Positions 26,303 through 35,938 of a stretch of 64,000 nucleotides of DNA are shown one piece after another. The stretch is taken from positions 2,108,001-2,172,000 of the forward strand of contig NZ_CP156060.1 of the NCBI RefSeq assembly GCF_039778605.1, in the 5' to 3' direction. Position 1 is the stretch's first letter; every line of letters starts with the position of its first letter. This DNA comes from Flavobacterium sp. WV_118_3 (GTDB lineage: Bacteria > Bacteroidota > Bacteroidia > Flavobacteriales > Flavobacteriaceae). The position numbers were made by a program, and so were the translations under genes. The notes under the pieces are model-generated. The model ran no database searches and had not been told where the DNA came from. It saw only the letters and a program-made list of their open reading frames with translations.

Positions 26303-26943
26303 TCGTTGGAGCTAAAGGATTTGCCAAAGAAGTTTTAGAGGTATTGCATCAGGACAATCAAACCGAAAATCTGGTTTTTTACGATGATGTCAATACTGAT
26401 ATTCCAGCCGTATTATACGATCGTTTCCCGGTTCTTACAAACCTTGACGATGCTGCGGCCTACTTTATGCATACCGATAATCGGTTTACCATTGGTATCG
26501 GCAATCCGGTTTTGCGAAAACGGCTGTATGAAAAATTTAAAGCTATTGGAGGTGTCTTTACTGCTACCATAAGCCCAAAAGCCGTTATCGGTAGTTTTGG
26601 GAATCAAATTGGCCCCGGATGTAATATCATGACCGGGACCATCCTTACAAATGATATTATTGTCCAAAAAGGGACACTTATTAACCTTAATTGTACCATC
26701 GGTCACGATTGCCATATTGGAGAATTTTCGGAAATTTCACCAGGTGTAAATATTTCTGGTAATTGTAAAATCGGTGCGTATAGTAACATCGGAACCAATG
26801 CGACAATACTTCCAAAAATTACAATCGGAAAAAATGTTGTCATTGCTGCAGGTGCTGTCGTTACAAAAGATTTACCGGACAATTGTATGGCTGCCGGTGT
26901 TCCTGCGGTTATCAAAAAAGAATTACCTGAAATAACATTCTAA
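26296..26943 (+). CDS. NeuD/PglD-family sugar acyltransferase
   Basis: 215 residues. An N-terminal Rossmann-like PglD_N domain (LIVGAKGFAKEVLEVL) is followed by a left-handed beta helix of hexapeptide repeats (INLNCTIGHDCHIGEFSE, SNIGTNATILPKITIG, VVIAAGAVVTKDL). The histidine of TIGHD is the expected general base. The family transfers acetyl groups from acetyl-CoA to amino sugars. The start overlaps the aminotransferase stop by 7 bases, which fits stepwise amination and acetylation of one nucleotide sugar. Confidence 0.88.
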   Translation: MLIVGAKGFAKEVLEVLHQDNQTENLVFYDDVNTDIPAVLYDRFPVLTNLDDAAAYFMHTDNRFTIGIGNPVLRKRLYEKFKAIGGVFTATISPKAVIGSFGNQIGPGCNIMTGTILTNDIIVQKGTLINLNCTIGHDCHIGEFSEISPGVNISGNCKIGAYSNIGTNATILPKITIGKNVVIAAGAVVTKDLPDNCMAAGVPAVIKKELPEITF

Positions 26944-27132
26944 ACCCGCCCCAAACAATTTGACAATCGACTATTAATCGATTAAACGCTGCGTTTATAA
27001 TTCGGCTATGGCTCTTATTGTCCTAATTAAAGCAATAAAATAGATCTTAAAACGATTCCGGAAAAGGATATTCTCCACTCCGGCCAGACTTTTATTGTAC
27101 CTGCTAAAGCATAATAATAACCACTAAAATTC

Positions 27133-28113
27133 ATGTCAATGAAGAAAAGGATGTTATATATTGCTCCGGATCATTATGACTTTTACAAAGTTGTCTTAAA
27201 TGGCTTTCAGGATTTTACCAATTATACCCTTATCATGGTTTTATCCAACGGATATCCATATTACTATAGAAATCTGGGGGAACGGTGCCTGAATTTCGTT
27301 TTGAAACGATGTTTTAACATGAATATCAAAACAATACCTTCTCAAAATGTTATCCTCCAAAAAATAAATCAATATGCTACTTACGATATCGTGTATGCTA
27401 ACCGCCACGATATGCGCTCCCCTAAACTATTAACGCTTATCACAAACAAAGCAAGACTTTCCATTGTGCATTATTGGGATAGTCTTACCAAAATAAAAGG
27501 ACAGAAAGAGACTATTCCTTATTTTGATAGTCATTATAGTTTCGATAAAAATGACCGTGTCCCATATGGATTACACTTTACTACAAATTTCTATTTTATT
27601 GATAATTTTTCCCAAAAACCAAAATACGAAGTCCTTTTCCCGGGTACATATGATCATCGCTTTCCGAAAATAAAACAAATCATTCAACAATTAAGCAACC
27701 AGGGAATAAATGTAAATGCACTATTATTTCCCAAAGACAAAAACATTCGTAAACAATATGCTTCCACAAACACTTCGTTTCCGGATAAAATCACCCCTTT
27801 CCCGGAAATTGTAGCCTATAGCGGCAATACTCCAATTATCCTTGATATACACCATCCCAATCAATCCGGTTTATCTTTTCGTCCATTTGAAGCAATTGGT
27901 CTAAAGAAGAAATTAATTACTACCAATCCGGATATCCAAACCTATGACTTTTACGATCCTAATAATATTTTTATCTGGACCGATACCACCTTATCTGTTC
28001 CGGATTCTTTTTTCTCCACTCCGTATACCGAAATCCCCTTAACAATACAGCAAAAATACACACTCGAAAATTGGGTTCATTCCGTACTAACTATAAAAAG
28101 CAATTCATTATGA
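27133..28113 (+). CDS. GT-B type glycosyltransferase-like protein, paralogue of the gene at 20772
   Basis: 326 residues (ATG codons at 27133 and 27139 are both possible). The C-terminal third repeats the block order of the 20772 product: NQSGLSFRPFEAIGLKKKLI, YDPNNIFI, and a final YTLENWV. It therefore appears to be a divergent duplicate within the same locus. Its stop overlaps the next ATG (ATGA). The 189 bases upstream hold no gene. Base composition from here to about 31300 is richer in A+T than the left half of the locus. Confidence 0.7.
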   Translation: MSMKKRMLYIAPDHYDFYKVVLNGFQDFTNYTLIMVLSNGYPYYYRNLGERCLNFVLKRCFNMNIKTIPSQNVILQKINQYATYDIVYANRHDMRSPKLLTLITNKARLSIVHYWDSLTKIKGQKETIPYFDSHYSFDKNDRVPYGLHFTTNFYFIDNFSQKPKYEVLFPGTYDHRFPKIKQIIQQLSNQGINVNALLFPKDKNIRKQYASTNTSFPDKITPFPEIVAYSGNTPIILDIHHPNQSGLSFRPFEAIGLKKKLITTNPDIQTYDFYDPNNIFIWTDTTLSVPDSFFSTPYTEIPLTIQQKYTLENWVHSVLTIKSNSL

Positions 28114-29231
28114 GACAGCAAAAAATTTATTTTATTTGTCCTGATACCAAAGCTCCAATTGGAGGTATTAAACAACTATACCGGCAGGTTGATATCTTAA
28201 ACAGAAACGGATTTAACGCATCCATCCTCCATAAGAAAAAACGGTTTCGACATAAGTGGTTTGAGAATAAAACGCGAATAGAATATAACTTCCCTTTATT
28301 TTGCTTGATCAAACAAACTATCCGATCCGGTAGTAAATCATCTTTTCTAAAAAGAGTTTTTACCAAAATTAATTGGGGTATACAAAGTCTTATGGCTTCT
28401 AAACTCGATACGAACGCCATATATGTTTTTCCTGAATTCCTTAGTCTGAGTTTCTTAAAAATTAAAAAAGATACCCTAAAAGTAATTTTCAATCAGAACT
28501 GCTACTATTCTTTTTTCTATAATTCCATTGAAGAACATTCTGATGAAAAACAGTATGCCGATAAAAATATCATTGCCACGATAGTCGTTTCCGAAGATTC
28601 TAAAAATTATTTATCCTTTGCCATTCCCAATATAAAACTCTATCGGATACGAATAGGTATTGATCAAAACACGTTTTATTATCAACCCCGGAAAAAGAAA
28701 CAGATTGCTTTTATGCCTCGTAAAATGAAAGAGGACATTATACAGATTTTCAATATTCTAAAATATCGAAATAGTTTGCAGGACTGGTTACTGGTAAGTA
28801 TTGATAATAAAACAGAACAGGAAGTGGCTCAGATTCTGAGGGAAAGCCATATTTTCCTGAGTTTTAACCATATCGAAGGGTTTGGCCTTCCTCCTGCCGA
28901 AGCTATGGCTTGTGGCTGTATCGTTATCGGGTATACAGGACGGGCCGGTGAAGAATATTTTAATCCCGATTTTTCCTACCCTATCCCAGATGGAGACATT
29001 ATTAATTTTGTCCATAAAATTGAAGAAGTTCTCATGTTCTTTGAAAAAGATCCTATTACTTTCCTTGAAAAACAAATCAATGCGTCACAAGCCATTCTGA
29101 ATGAATACAGCCTTGAAAACGAAGAGCAGGATATTGTTACCACCTGGAACCAGATTTTAGACCTTCAGAAATCCTACACCACAAAATCCGAACAGCAATC
29201 TGTTCCCGCAACTGATTTTCATTCCATTTAA
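28110..29231 (+). CDS. Family 4-like glycosyltransferase
   Basis: 373 residues from the ATG at 28110, which overlaps the previous stop as ATGA; this start gives the normal N-terminus QKIYFICPDTKAPIGGIKQL. The C-terminal donor domain ends with FNHIEGFGLPPAEAMACGC, the EX7E-type motif of GT4 enzymes. The middle is unusually rich in Lys, Ile and Asn, in line with the A+T-rich DNA. Probable sugar transfer in the same glycan. Confidence 0.8.
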   Translation: MRQQKIYFICPDTKAPIGGIKQLYRQVDILNRNGFNASILHKKKRFRHKWFENKTRIEYNFPLFCLIKQTIRSGSKSSFLKRVFTKINWGIQSLMASKLDTNAIYVFPEFLSLSFLKIKKDTLKVIFNQNCYYSFFYNSIEEHSDEKQYADKNIIATIVVSEDSKNYLSFAIPNIKLYRIRIGIDQNTFYYQPRKKKQIAFMPRKMKEDIIQIFNILKYRNSLQDWLLVSIDNKTEQEVAQILRESHIFLSFNHIEGFGLPPAEAMACGCIVIGYTGRAGEEYFNPDFSYPIPDGDIINFVHKIEEVLMFFEKDPITFLEKQINASQAILNEYSLENEEQDIVTTWNQILDLQKSYTTKSEQQSVPATDFHSI

Positions 29232-29242
29232 CACCATAAAAA

Positions 29243-30355
29243 ATGACAAATAACTATGATATTTTAATTGTAGGTTCCGGACTTTTTGGAGCCGTTTTTG
29301 CTCACGAAGCTACTAAAATAGGTAAAAAATGCCTCGTTATTGACAAAAGGTCACATCAGGGCGGTAATGTATATTGTGAAAAAATAGAAGATATTACGAT
29401 ACACAAATATGGTGCTCATATTTTTCATACAGATGATAAGTTTATTTGGGATTATGTAAATCAGTTTACCACCTTTAACCATTTCATTAATAGTCCCGTA
29501 ACCATTGCAAAAGGGAAGCTTTACAACCTACCTTTTAATATGAACACGTTTTACCAGCTATGGGGTGCCATAACACCAGAAGAAGCCCGGGCAAAAATTA
29601 ATATTCAGATTGATCGGTTTGGCGTTACTGATCCGTCCAATCTGGAAGAACAAGCACTTTCCCTGGTGGGCAAAGATATTTATGAAACTTTAATCAAGGA
29701 ATATACCGAAAAACAATGGGGACGTAAAGCGAAGGAATTACCTCCATTCATCATTAAAAGACTCCCGATACGGTATACTTTCAACAACAATTATTTTAAT
29801 GATACTTATCAGGGCATACCGGTTGGGGGCTATAATAAAATTATAGACGGATTACTGGAAGGAAGCGAAGTTCGCCTAAATACTGATTTTTTTGACGATC
29901 GCTCTTATTTTGAATCGTTAGCCGATACCATTGTGTTTACCGGAAAAATCGATGAATATTTCGACTATCAATTCGGTGAACTCGAATATCGCTCGTTACG
30001 ATTTGAAAACGAAATCATCAATAGTACCAATTTTCAGGGTAATGCTGTTGTCAATTATAATGATGCAACCGTTCCTTTTACCCGTATCATTGAACACAAG
30101 CATTTCGAATTTGGCAGACAGCCACAAACAGTCATCACCAAAGAATACCCGGAATCCTGGTGTTCAAAAAAAGAAGCTTTTTACCCTGTTAATGATAAAA
30201 AGAATCAGGCGATTTATAAAAAATATTGCCTGATGGCTAAAGAATCCAAAGTTATTTTCGGTGGCAGGCTTGCCGAATATAAATACTACGATATGCACCA
30301 GATCATCGCTTCCGCTATTAGAAAATTTAAAACCGAATATTGTGAAACTAAATAA
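29243..30355 (+). CDS. glf: UDP-galactopyranose mutase
   Basis: 370 residues. It interconverts UDP-galactopyranose and UDP-galactofuranose, so the glycan made here probably contains galactofuranose. The FAD-binding Rossmann motif is IVGSGLFGAVFAHEA; HKYGAHIFHTDD, EKQWGRKAKELPP and YNDATVPFTRIIEHKHF are characteristic UGM blocks with the catalytic arginines. It starts 11 bases after the preceding transferase and overlaps the next gene, placing it firmly in the operon. Confidence 0.95.
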   Translation: MTNNYDILIVGSGLFGAVFAHEATKIGKKCLVIDKRSHQGGNVYCEKIEDITIHKYGAHIFHTDDKFIWDYVNQFTTFNHFINSPVTIAKGKLYNLPFNMNTFYQLWGAITPEEARAKINIQIDRFGVTDPSNLEEQALSLVGKDIYETLIKEYTEKQWGRKAKELPPFIIKRLPIRYTFNNNYFNDTYQGIPVGGYNKIIDGLLEGSEVRLNTDFFDDRSYFESLADTIVFTGKIDEYFDYQFGELEYRSLRFENEIINSTNFQGNAVVNYNDATVPFTRIIEHKHFEFGRQPQTVITKEYPESWCSKKEAFYPVNDKKNQAIYKKYCLMAKESKVIFGGRLAEYKYYDMHQIIASAIRKFKTEYCETK

Positions 30356-31337
30356 AAACACAACAACACTATATCTGATAGCCCCGGCAAATTTTGCTTC
30401 GGGCGAACCATTTGTAATACATCGGCTGGCATCTCGACTAACTGCCATGGGATTCAATGCCAAAATGATCTATATCGGACAACAAGCATCCACAGATCCT
30501 GTACATGATTTTTACAAGCACTTTAAAATCCCGTATACGGATCAAATAACAGATGCTCCGGAAAATATCGCCATCTTTCCCGAAATCTATTCCGGCATGA
30601 TGTATCAATATAAAAAAATCCATAAGGTAATCTGGTGGCTAAGTGTCGATTTCTTTTTGGCTGCCACTAGGCCAAAACCCTTTTCCTTAGGACGCTTTTT
30701 GGGATTAAAACCAACGGTGTGCCATTATGATTTTAAAAAGGAACCCTTGCTTTCCCATTGGGTACAATCGCATTATGCCCGGCATTTTCTGGAATCGAAA
30801 AGCGTCACTGACATTTATAATTTATCCGATTATCTTGACGCTATTTTTATCAATAAATTAAAAGAAAGATCTTTTACCAACCAGAATAAAAAAAACAGGA
30901 TTGTATACAATCCCAAAAAAGGATTTAATGATACGCTGGAGTTGATCCGAAAAGCACCTTATATCGATTGGGTTCCGATAGAAAACATCACTCCGTCGCA
31001 GGTGCGACAATTGTTACTTAGTGCCAAAATTTATATCGACTTTGGAAATCATCCCGGTAAAGACCGTATTCCAAGAGAAGCTGCAATGTGTGGCTGTATT
31101 ATAGTTACAAACAGAAAAGGAAGTGCTAACTTTGCAGAAGATATTCCGATACCGGACAAATTTAAAATAGATTTTATACCGGGTAAAGAACGCGATGTTA
31201 TTGACTTGTTAGAAAATTGTTTTACAGCATATGAAAAAGAAGTCCGCCATTTCGATAGCTATCGCAAAAAAATTGAACAGGAAGAAGCTGTTTTTAACGA
31301 CGATTTATCTAAAATAATGTCTGCTTTTTTTGATTAA
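30342..31337 (+). CDS. GT-B type glycosyltransferase-like protein
   Basis: 331 residues from a GTG at 30342 that overlaps the end of glf by 14 bases; an upstream in-frame ATG at 30261 would run deep into glf and is unlikely. The N-terminus is LYLIAPANFASGEPFVIHRL; the C-terminal part holds FGNHPGKDRIPREAAMCGC, a GT-B donor-site-like block. With glf directly before it, a galactofuranosyl transferase is one possibility, but no specific family signature supports this. Last gene of the glycan locus. Confidence 0.65.
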   Translation: MKLNKNTTTLYLIAPANFASGEPFVIHRLASRLTAMGFNAKMIYIGQQASTDPVHDFYKHFKIPYTDQITDAPENIAIFPEIYSGMMYQYKKIHKVIWWLSVDFFLAATRPKPFSLGRFLGLKPTVCHYDFKKEPLLSHWVQSHYARHFLESKSVTDIYNLSDYLDAIFINKLKERSFTNQNKKNRIVYNPKKGFNDTLELIRKAPYIDWVPIENITPSQVRQLLLSAKIYIDFGNHPGKDRIPREAAMCGCIIVTNRKGSANFAEDIPIPDKFKIDFIPGKERDVIDLLENCFTAYEKEVRHFDSYRKKIEQEEAVFNDDLSKIMSAFFD

Positions 31338-31402
31338 GTTGCTAGTATTGTTTTGAATCGCTTCCTGTAACTATTTATAAAAACAGTCTAAACAAATATA
31401 AA

Positions 31403-31966
31403 ATGATTGCAGAAGAAATTCATAAAGCATACGAAGTGATCAAAAACGGAGGAATCATTCTATACCCAACCGATACCGTTTGGGGAATCGGTTGTGATGC
31501 GACCAATCCGGAAGCCGTAAAAAAAATATACGCGCTAAAGCAACGGGAAGAAAGTAAAAGCATGATCGTTCTGATGAACGGGGACCGTATGGTATACAAT
31601 GTTTTTAAAGATATTCCCGAAGTAGCCTGGCAAATCCTCGATTTATCCGAAAAACCAACCACACTAATCCTGGATAATCCGCGAAATGTCGCACCAAATA
31701 TTATCGGTCAGGATAATACGTTAGGGATGCGAATCGTTAAAGAACCTTTCTGTTTTAAACTAATGGAACGGATGAAAGTTCCGCTGGTTTCCACTTCGGC
31801 AAACATCAGTGGCGAACCTACTCCAAAATCGTTTAAAGAAATAAGCCCCGCAATTTTGCAAGGCGTCGACTATGTTGTAAATTTGCACCACGATAAAATT
31901 GGCGGTAAACCGTCGACTATCATAAAACTGTCTGGGAACAGTGAGGTAAAAATTATACGAAAATAA
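31403..31966 (+). CDS. L-threonylcarbamoyladenylate synthase (Sua5/YciO/YrdC family)
   Basis: 187 residues. It makes threonylcarbamoyl-AMP from threonine, bicarbonate and ATP for the t6A37 modification of tRNA. The YrdC motifs are ILYPTDTVWGIGCDATN, KQREESKSMIVLM and STSANISGEPTPKS. It has the single-domain TsaC-like length without the C-terminal Sua5 domain. It stands directly before the CCA-adding enzyme gene, giving a small tRNA-maturation pair. Confidence 0.93.
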   Translation: MIAEEIHKAYEVIKNGGIILYPTDTVWGIGCDATNPEAVKKIYALKQREESKSMIVLMNGDRMVYNVFKDIPEVAWQILDLSEKPTTLILDNPRNVAPNIIGQDNTLGMRIVKEPFCFKLMERMKVPLVSTSANISGEPTPKSFKEISPAILQGVDYVVNLHHDKIGGKPSTIIKLSGNSEVKIIRK

Positions 31967-31999
31967 ACAGCTTAGCCCTGCAAACCGGAGCGACCATTA

Positions 32000-33433
32000 A
32001 TGAAAAAACAAACTTCATATAAAGAGGCATTACAGTCCAAAATTTTTGAAATTATATCCCGTGCGGCCAAAGAGCTACAGGTCGATTCCTATGTTATTGG
32101 CGGCTTTGTAAGGGATTTGATTCTGGAACGCAATCATAAAAAAGACATCGACATCGTGGCCGTTGGCAGTGGTATCGAATTGGCTTTAAAAGTGTCGGAA
32201 CTGATCCCACACAATCCGAAAGTGCAGGTCTTTAAAAATTACGGTACCGCCATGCTTCGCTATGAGGATATGGATATCGAATTTGTAGGTGCCCGCAAAG
32301 AATCCTATCATTTCGACAGCCGGAATCCGGTTGTGGAAAATGGTACGCTGGAAGACGATCAAAACCGTCGCGATTTTACAATCAACGCTTTGGCGCTTTC
32401 CCTAAACCAAGCCAACTACGGCGAACTGGTGGATCCTTTTGACGGATTGACCGATATGGAAAATAAAAGTATCAAAACGCCTTTGGATCCGGATATTACC
32501 TATTCCGATGATCCGTTGCGCATGATGCGTGCCATCCGTTTTGCATCCCAACTCAATTTTACTATCGAAGCGGAATCACTCCATTCCATTTCCCGGAATA
32601 AAGATCGGATTGGCATTATTTCCGGAGAACGTATCGTCGAAGAATTAAACAAAATTCTATTGTCCGACAAACCTTCTGTTGGCTTTCTGTTGCTATACCA
32701 AACCGGCTTACTGGATATTATTTTACCGGAACTGACCGCTTTAAATCAGGTGGAAGAAATAGAAGGCCATACCCATAAAAACAACTTTTATCATACCCTG
32801 GAAGTGGTCGACAATATTTGTCCGAATACAGACGATGTATGGTTACGCTGGTCGGCTTTGCTACACGATATTGGTAAAGCGCCGACAAAACGTTATAATA
32901 AAAAACAGGGATGGACCTTCCACGGACATGAATTTTTAGGTGGTAAAATGGTAAAACGCATCTTCGAGCGTTTGCATATGCCGTTAAATCACAAAATGAA
33001 ATTTGTACAGAAAATGGTGATGATGAGTTCCCGACCAATCGTACTGGCTCAGGATATTGTGACCGATTCGGCCGTGCGTCGTTTGGTTTTTGATGCCGGT
33101 GAGGATGTCGAAAATCTGATGACCTTGTGTGAAGCCGATATCACAACTAAAAATCCGTCGAAATTCCGAAAATATCATAATAATTTTAAACTCGTCCGCC
33201 AGAAAATTGTCGAAGTGGAAGAACGCGACCATGTTCGAAACTTTCAACCGCCTATTACCGGAGAAGAGATCATGGCGATTTTTGATCTGAAACCTTCCCG
33301 CGAAATCGGTCTTTTAAAAGAAGCCATCAAAGAAGCCATACTCGAAGGAGAAATCCCGAACGAATACCAGCCGGCTTATGATTTTATGATGGAAAAAGCG
33401 GCAAAACTAGGATTAAAAAAGGCAACCGAATAA
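32000..33433 (+). CDS. CCA tRNA nucleotidyltransferase with HD domain
   Basis: 477 residues. It adds or repairs the 3' CCA end of tRNA. Class II nucleotidyltransferase head: [11 protein letters not shown] with catalytic carboxylates in KKDIDIVAV, then [11 protein letters not shown] and the nucleotide-recognition block [17 protein letters not shown]-terminal HD domain ([22 protein letters not shown]) is fused, which may give phosphohydrolase activity. It follows the threonylcarbamoyl-AMP synthase gene by 33 bases. Confidence 0.94.
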   Translation: MKKQTSYKEALQSKIFEIISRAAKELQVDSYVIGGFVRDLILERNHKKDIDIVAVGSGIELALKVSELIPHNPKVQVFKNYGTAMLRYEDMDIEFVGARKESYHFDSRNPVVENGTLEDDQNRRDFTINALALSLNQANYGELVDPFDGLTDMENKSIKTPLDPDITYSDDPLRMMRAIRFASQLNFTIEAESLHSISRNKDRIGIISGERIVEELNKILLSDKPSVGFLLLYQTGLLDIILPELTALNQVEEIEGHTHKNNFYHTLEVVDNICPNTDDVWLRWSALLHDIGKAPTKRYNKKQGWTFHGHEFLGGKMVKRIFERLHMPLNHKMKFVQKMVMMSSRPIVLAQDIVTDSAVRRLVFDAGEDVENLMTLCEADITTKNPSKFRKYHNNFKLVRQKIVEVEERDHVRNFQPPITGEEIMAIFDLKPSREIGLLKEAIKEAILEGEIPNEYQPAYDFMMEKAAKLGLKKATE

Positions 33434-33464
33434 CCTTCTGGTTCAAACTTAAAAGCTTACAAAA

Positions 33465-34484
33465 ATGAAAAAACATTTCACCACCATCGCAAAAACAGCT
33501 TTAGTATTAGTCTATTTGGTAATTGTAGCCGGAGCGCTGGTTCGTATGACCGGTTCCGGAATGGGTTGTCCCGATTGGCCGAAATGTTTTGGATATTATA
33601 TTCCTCCAACCGATATCAAGGAACTGACCTGGAGTGAAAACCACGCGTTTAAAAAAGGCCAGGTGATCATTAAAGACAAAAGTCTGCTGGTAGCCAAAGA
33701 TGATTTTACCACCGGAGCGGAATTTGACGCTTCCCATTGGAAAAAATACACCAAGCACGATTATGCGATCTTTAATGCTTCACATACCTGGACCGAGTAT
33801 GGCAACCGACTGGTAGGTGCTTTGGCCGGTCTGGCTTGTTTTATTATGGCCATTGCGTCTTTTTCACTGTGGAAACAAAGTAAAAAAATCACCCTATTGT
33901 CCTGGCTGGTTGTTTTTATGATGGGATTCCAGGCATGGTTGGGCGCAACGGTTGTGTATTCGGTATTAAACCCGGTAAAAATCACCGTTCATATGGTAAT
34001 GGCTCTGGTAATCGTTGCCGTTATCTTATATATTATCCGACTGGCCAAACCGGTTTCGTCGGATAAAATTGCGAATCCTATGTTTTTGACTATCCTTTGG
34101 GTTTCACTTGGCTTAACACTAATTCAGGTGGTTTTAGGAACTCAGGTACGTCAGTTTGTAGACGAACAGGTAAAATCCGGAATCGGAAATGAAACCCTTT
34201 GGTTAAGCAAACCCGAAGTGAGTTTTTACTTTCACCGTACGTTTTCCGTAGTGGTATTTTTATCGAGTCTGTTTCTGTATTTACGCAACAAACGACTTGG
34301 TTTGGGCTTTTCAAAAATCAACTGGGTGATGCTTCTATTAGCATTGGAAATCGCCTCCGGAATTGCCATGTATTACCTGCATTTTCCTTTCGGAAGTCAG
34401 ACGATTCATTTGGTCCTTGCCTCGATTTTATTCGGAGTGCAGTTTTATATGATTCTGGAAGCCCGAAAAAATAAAACGGTATAA
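33465..34484 (+). CDS. ctaA: Heme A synthase, COX15/CtaA family
   Basis: 339 residues with about eight membrane helices. It oxidises heme O to heme A for the terminal oxidase. The N-terminal block ALVRMTGSGMGCPDWPKCFG is diagnostic. Heme-ligand histidines are expected in NASHTWTEYGNRL, VHMVMALV, YFHRTFSV and IHLVLASILF. The loop after the first helix is longer than in Bacillus CtaA, the usual Bacteroidota form. It converges with the LytTR gene, with a shared terminator between. Confidence 0.93.
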   Translation: MKKHFTTIAKTALVLVYLVIVAGALVRMTGSGMGCPDWPKCFGYYIPPTDIKELTWSENHAFKKGQVIIKDKSLLVAKDDFTTGAEFDASHWKKYTKHDYAIFNASHTWTEYGNRLVGALAGLACFIMAIASFSLWKQSKKITLLSWLVVFMMGFQAWLGATVVYSVLNPVKITVHMVMALVIVAVILYIIRLAKPVSSDKIANPMFLTILWVSLGLTLIQVVLGTQVRQFVDEQVKSGIGNETLWLSKPEVSFYFHRTFSVVVFLSSLFLYLRNKRLGLGFSKINWVMLLLALEIASGIAMYYLHFPFGSQTIHLVLASILFGVQFYMILEARKNKTV

Positions 34485-34486
34485 AA

Positions 34487-34508
34487 AATGGATCCTAACC
34501 GATCCATT
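34487..34508. terminator. Bidirectional terminator between ctaA and the LytTR gene
   Basis: An 8-bp stem (AATGGATC / GATCCATT) with loop CTAACC, an A run on the left and T-rich sequence on the right. It overlaps the last codons of the LytTR gene. Confidence 0.65.
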
Positions 34509-35250
34509 CTTTAAAATCACTAACCCTTTCGCGGCTTACAATTACCTCATCGCCTTTATAGGTTGGCAAAACCACTTTTAGTCTGGAATTGCTATAGAGT
34601 ACGATTTCCTTTATCGCGCGCATCGGAATGATAAATTTACGACTCACGCGATAGAAATCTTTTGGGTCCAATTCGGTTTCCAGTAACTCCAGTGTCTGAT
34701 CCAGTAAATAATCCCGATTATCAGTCGTATGAACATAGGTTCCTTTGTTTTCGCTATAAAAACATTCGATTTCCTCTATCGGAATTACTTTTAACTGCTG
34801 ACCGATTTTTACCGTAAAGCGCTTTTTATACGATTTATCCACCGGATTCACCAGCATTCGTTTGATCGTTTCAAAATCCAGTGACAATTGTTGCGGTTCC
34901 GGATTGCGTTGTCGGTATTTGTTTAATGCCACTTCCAGATCGTCTTCGTCTATCGGTTTTAACAGATAGTCAATACTGTTTAATTTAAAGGCTTTTAACG
35001 CATATTCGTCGTAGGCCGTCGTAAAAATAACCGCGCTTTTGATATCGATCTGTTCAAAGATTTCGAAAGAAAGTCCGTCGGAAAGCTGGATATCGAGAAA
35101 GATAAGATCCGGATGCGGATTGGCTTGAAACCATTGTAAAGATTCTTCTACCGAATGCAACATGGTATGGACGTTTAATCCCAGTTTTTCAACTTTTCGC
35201 TGTAATAATCGCGCTGCCGGTTTTTCGTCTTCTATAATTATAATATTCAT
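34495..35250 (-). CDS. LytTR-family response regulator
   Basis: 251 residues. Receiver domain (1-120): acidic pocket in IIIEDEKPAAR, phospho-acceptor aspartate in LIFLDIQLSDG, and the TTAYDEYALKAF / YLLKPID switch blocks. The C-terminal LytTR DNA-binding domain (about 145-250) carries IECFYSENKGTYVHT and FYRVSRKFII. It binds direct repeats upstream of target genes by family rule. It is the last gene of an operon with a LytS-type kinase and two 2TM proteins, 24 bases after the second 2TM gene. Confidence 0.94.
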   Translation of the reverse strand: MNIIIIEDEKPAARLLQRKVEKLGLNVHTMLHSVEESLQWFQANPHPDLIFLDIQLSDGLSFEIFEQIDIKSAVIFTTAYDEYALKAFKLNSIDYLLKPIDEDDLEVALNKYRQRNPEPQQLSLDFETIKRMLVNPVDKSYKKRFTVKIGQQLKVIPIEEIECFYSENKGTYVHTTDNRDYLLDQTLELLETELDPKDFYRVSRKFIIPMRAIKEIVLYSNSRLKVVLPTYKGDEVIVSRERVSDFKEWIG

Positions 35251-35274
35251 CGTACTCGTATTCCTATTTTGTGA

Positions 35275-35610
35275 TTATTCCCATTTTTCATTTTTCTCTT
35301 TTTCCATAAATTCTTTGATTTTACGGGCTTCCCAATCGCGTCCAAAGAAAAAATCGTACCCAAAAACCCGTAATCCGTGTGCAAGCAATCCGACTCCCCA
35401 ACATATTGCGGTAAAGAAGTTTTTAAACTGAAAATAACTTTCCCCTACTTTTAAATCCCGAAAGTTTAAAAATACGATAAACAAATTGATCAATATGTAT
35501 AGCATCAGGTGCGTATAGAATCCTTTGATTCGTTTTACCCTTTTGGCAGCTTCTTCATAACGACTATCGCTACTATATTGCTCTTCCCATGATTTGTATT
35601 TGCGGCGCAT
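35275..35610 (-). CDS. 2TM domain protein
   Basis: 111 residues. The pattern is a basic N-terminal helix (AAKRVKRIKGFYTHL), two membrane helices, and a conserved tail (WEARKIKEFMEKEK). The same module occurs in the next gene upstream and at the C-terminus of the kinase, showing repeated duplication. Family function is unknown; its placement between kinase and regulator suggests a membrane accessory to the signalling pair. One base separates it from the preceding 2TM gene. Confidence 0.85.
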   Translation of the reverse strand: MRRKYKSWEEQYSSDSRYEEAAKRVKRIKGFYTHLMLYILINLFIVFLNFRDLKVGESYFQFKNFFTAICWGVGLLAHGLRVFGYDFFFGRDWEARKIKEFMEKEKNEKWE

Positions 35611-35611
35611 C

Positions 35612-35923
35612 TTAGTTCCAGTTTTGTTTGTGTTTTTGTTTTTCTTCTTCCTCTAAAAATTCTTTCATTTTACGGGCTTCCCAGTCACGCCCCAAAAAGG
35701 GCATATAGTTGAAAACTTTCATCCCGTGGAAAACCACTCCAATTCCCCATCCGATCATCGGATAAAAAAACCATAAATGCTCCGGGGACGTTAGCAGGTT
35801 GATTGCTAATAATGTGATATTTACAGCGATATAGGCGGTAAGGTTTCCGTAAAAACCTTTGATTTCTTCCACTCTTTTACGAGCTTGCTGATAGCGTTCC
35901 TGTTCGTTATAATTAGGTTCCAT
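35612..35923 (-). CDS. 2TM domain protein
   Basis: 103 residues, built like the neighbour: QARKRVEEIKGFYGNLTAY, two hydrophobic helices (AVNITLLAINLL; WFFYPMIGWGIGVVFHG), then GRDWEARKMKEFLEEEEK. It lies 15 bases downstream of the kinase gene and 1 base upstream of the second 2TM gene. Closest in sequence to the 2TM module fused to the kinase (KGFYGNLT and GWG.G..FHG shared). Confidence 0.85.
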   Translation of the reverse strand: MEPNYNEQERYQQARKRVEEIKGFYGNLTAYIAVNITLLAINLLTSPEHLWFFYPMIGWGIGVVFHGMKVFNYMPFLGRDWEARKMKEFLEEEEKQKHKQNWN

Positions 35924-35938
35924 GAATATTCTTTTACA

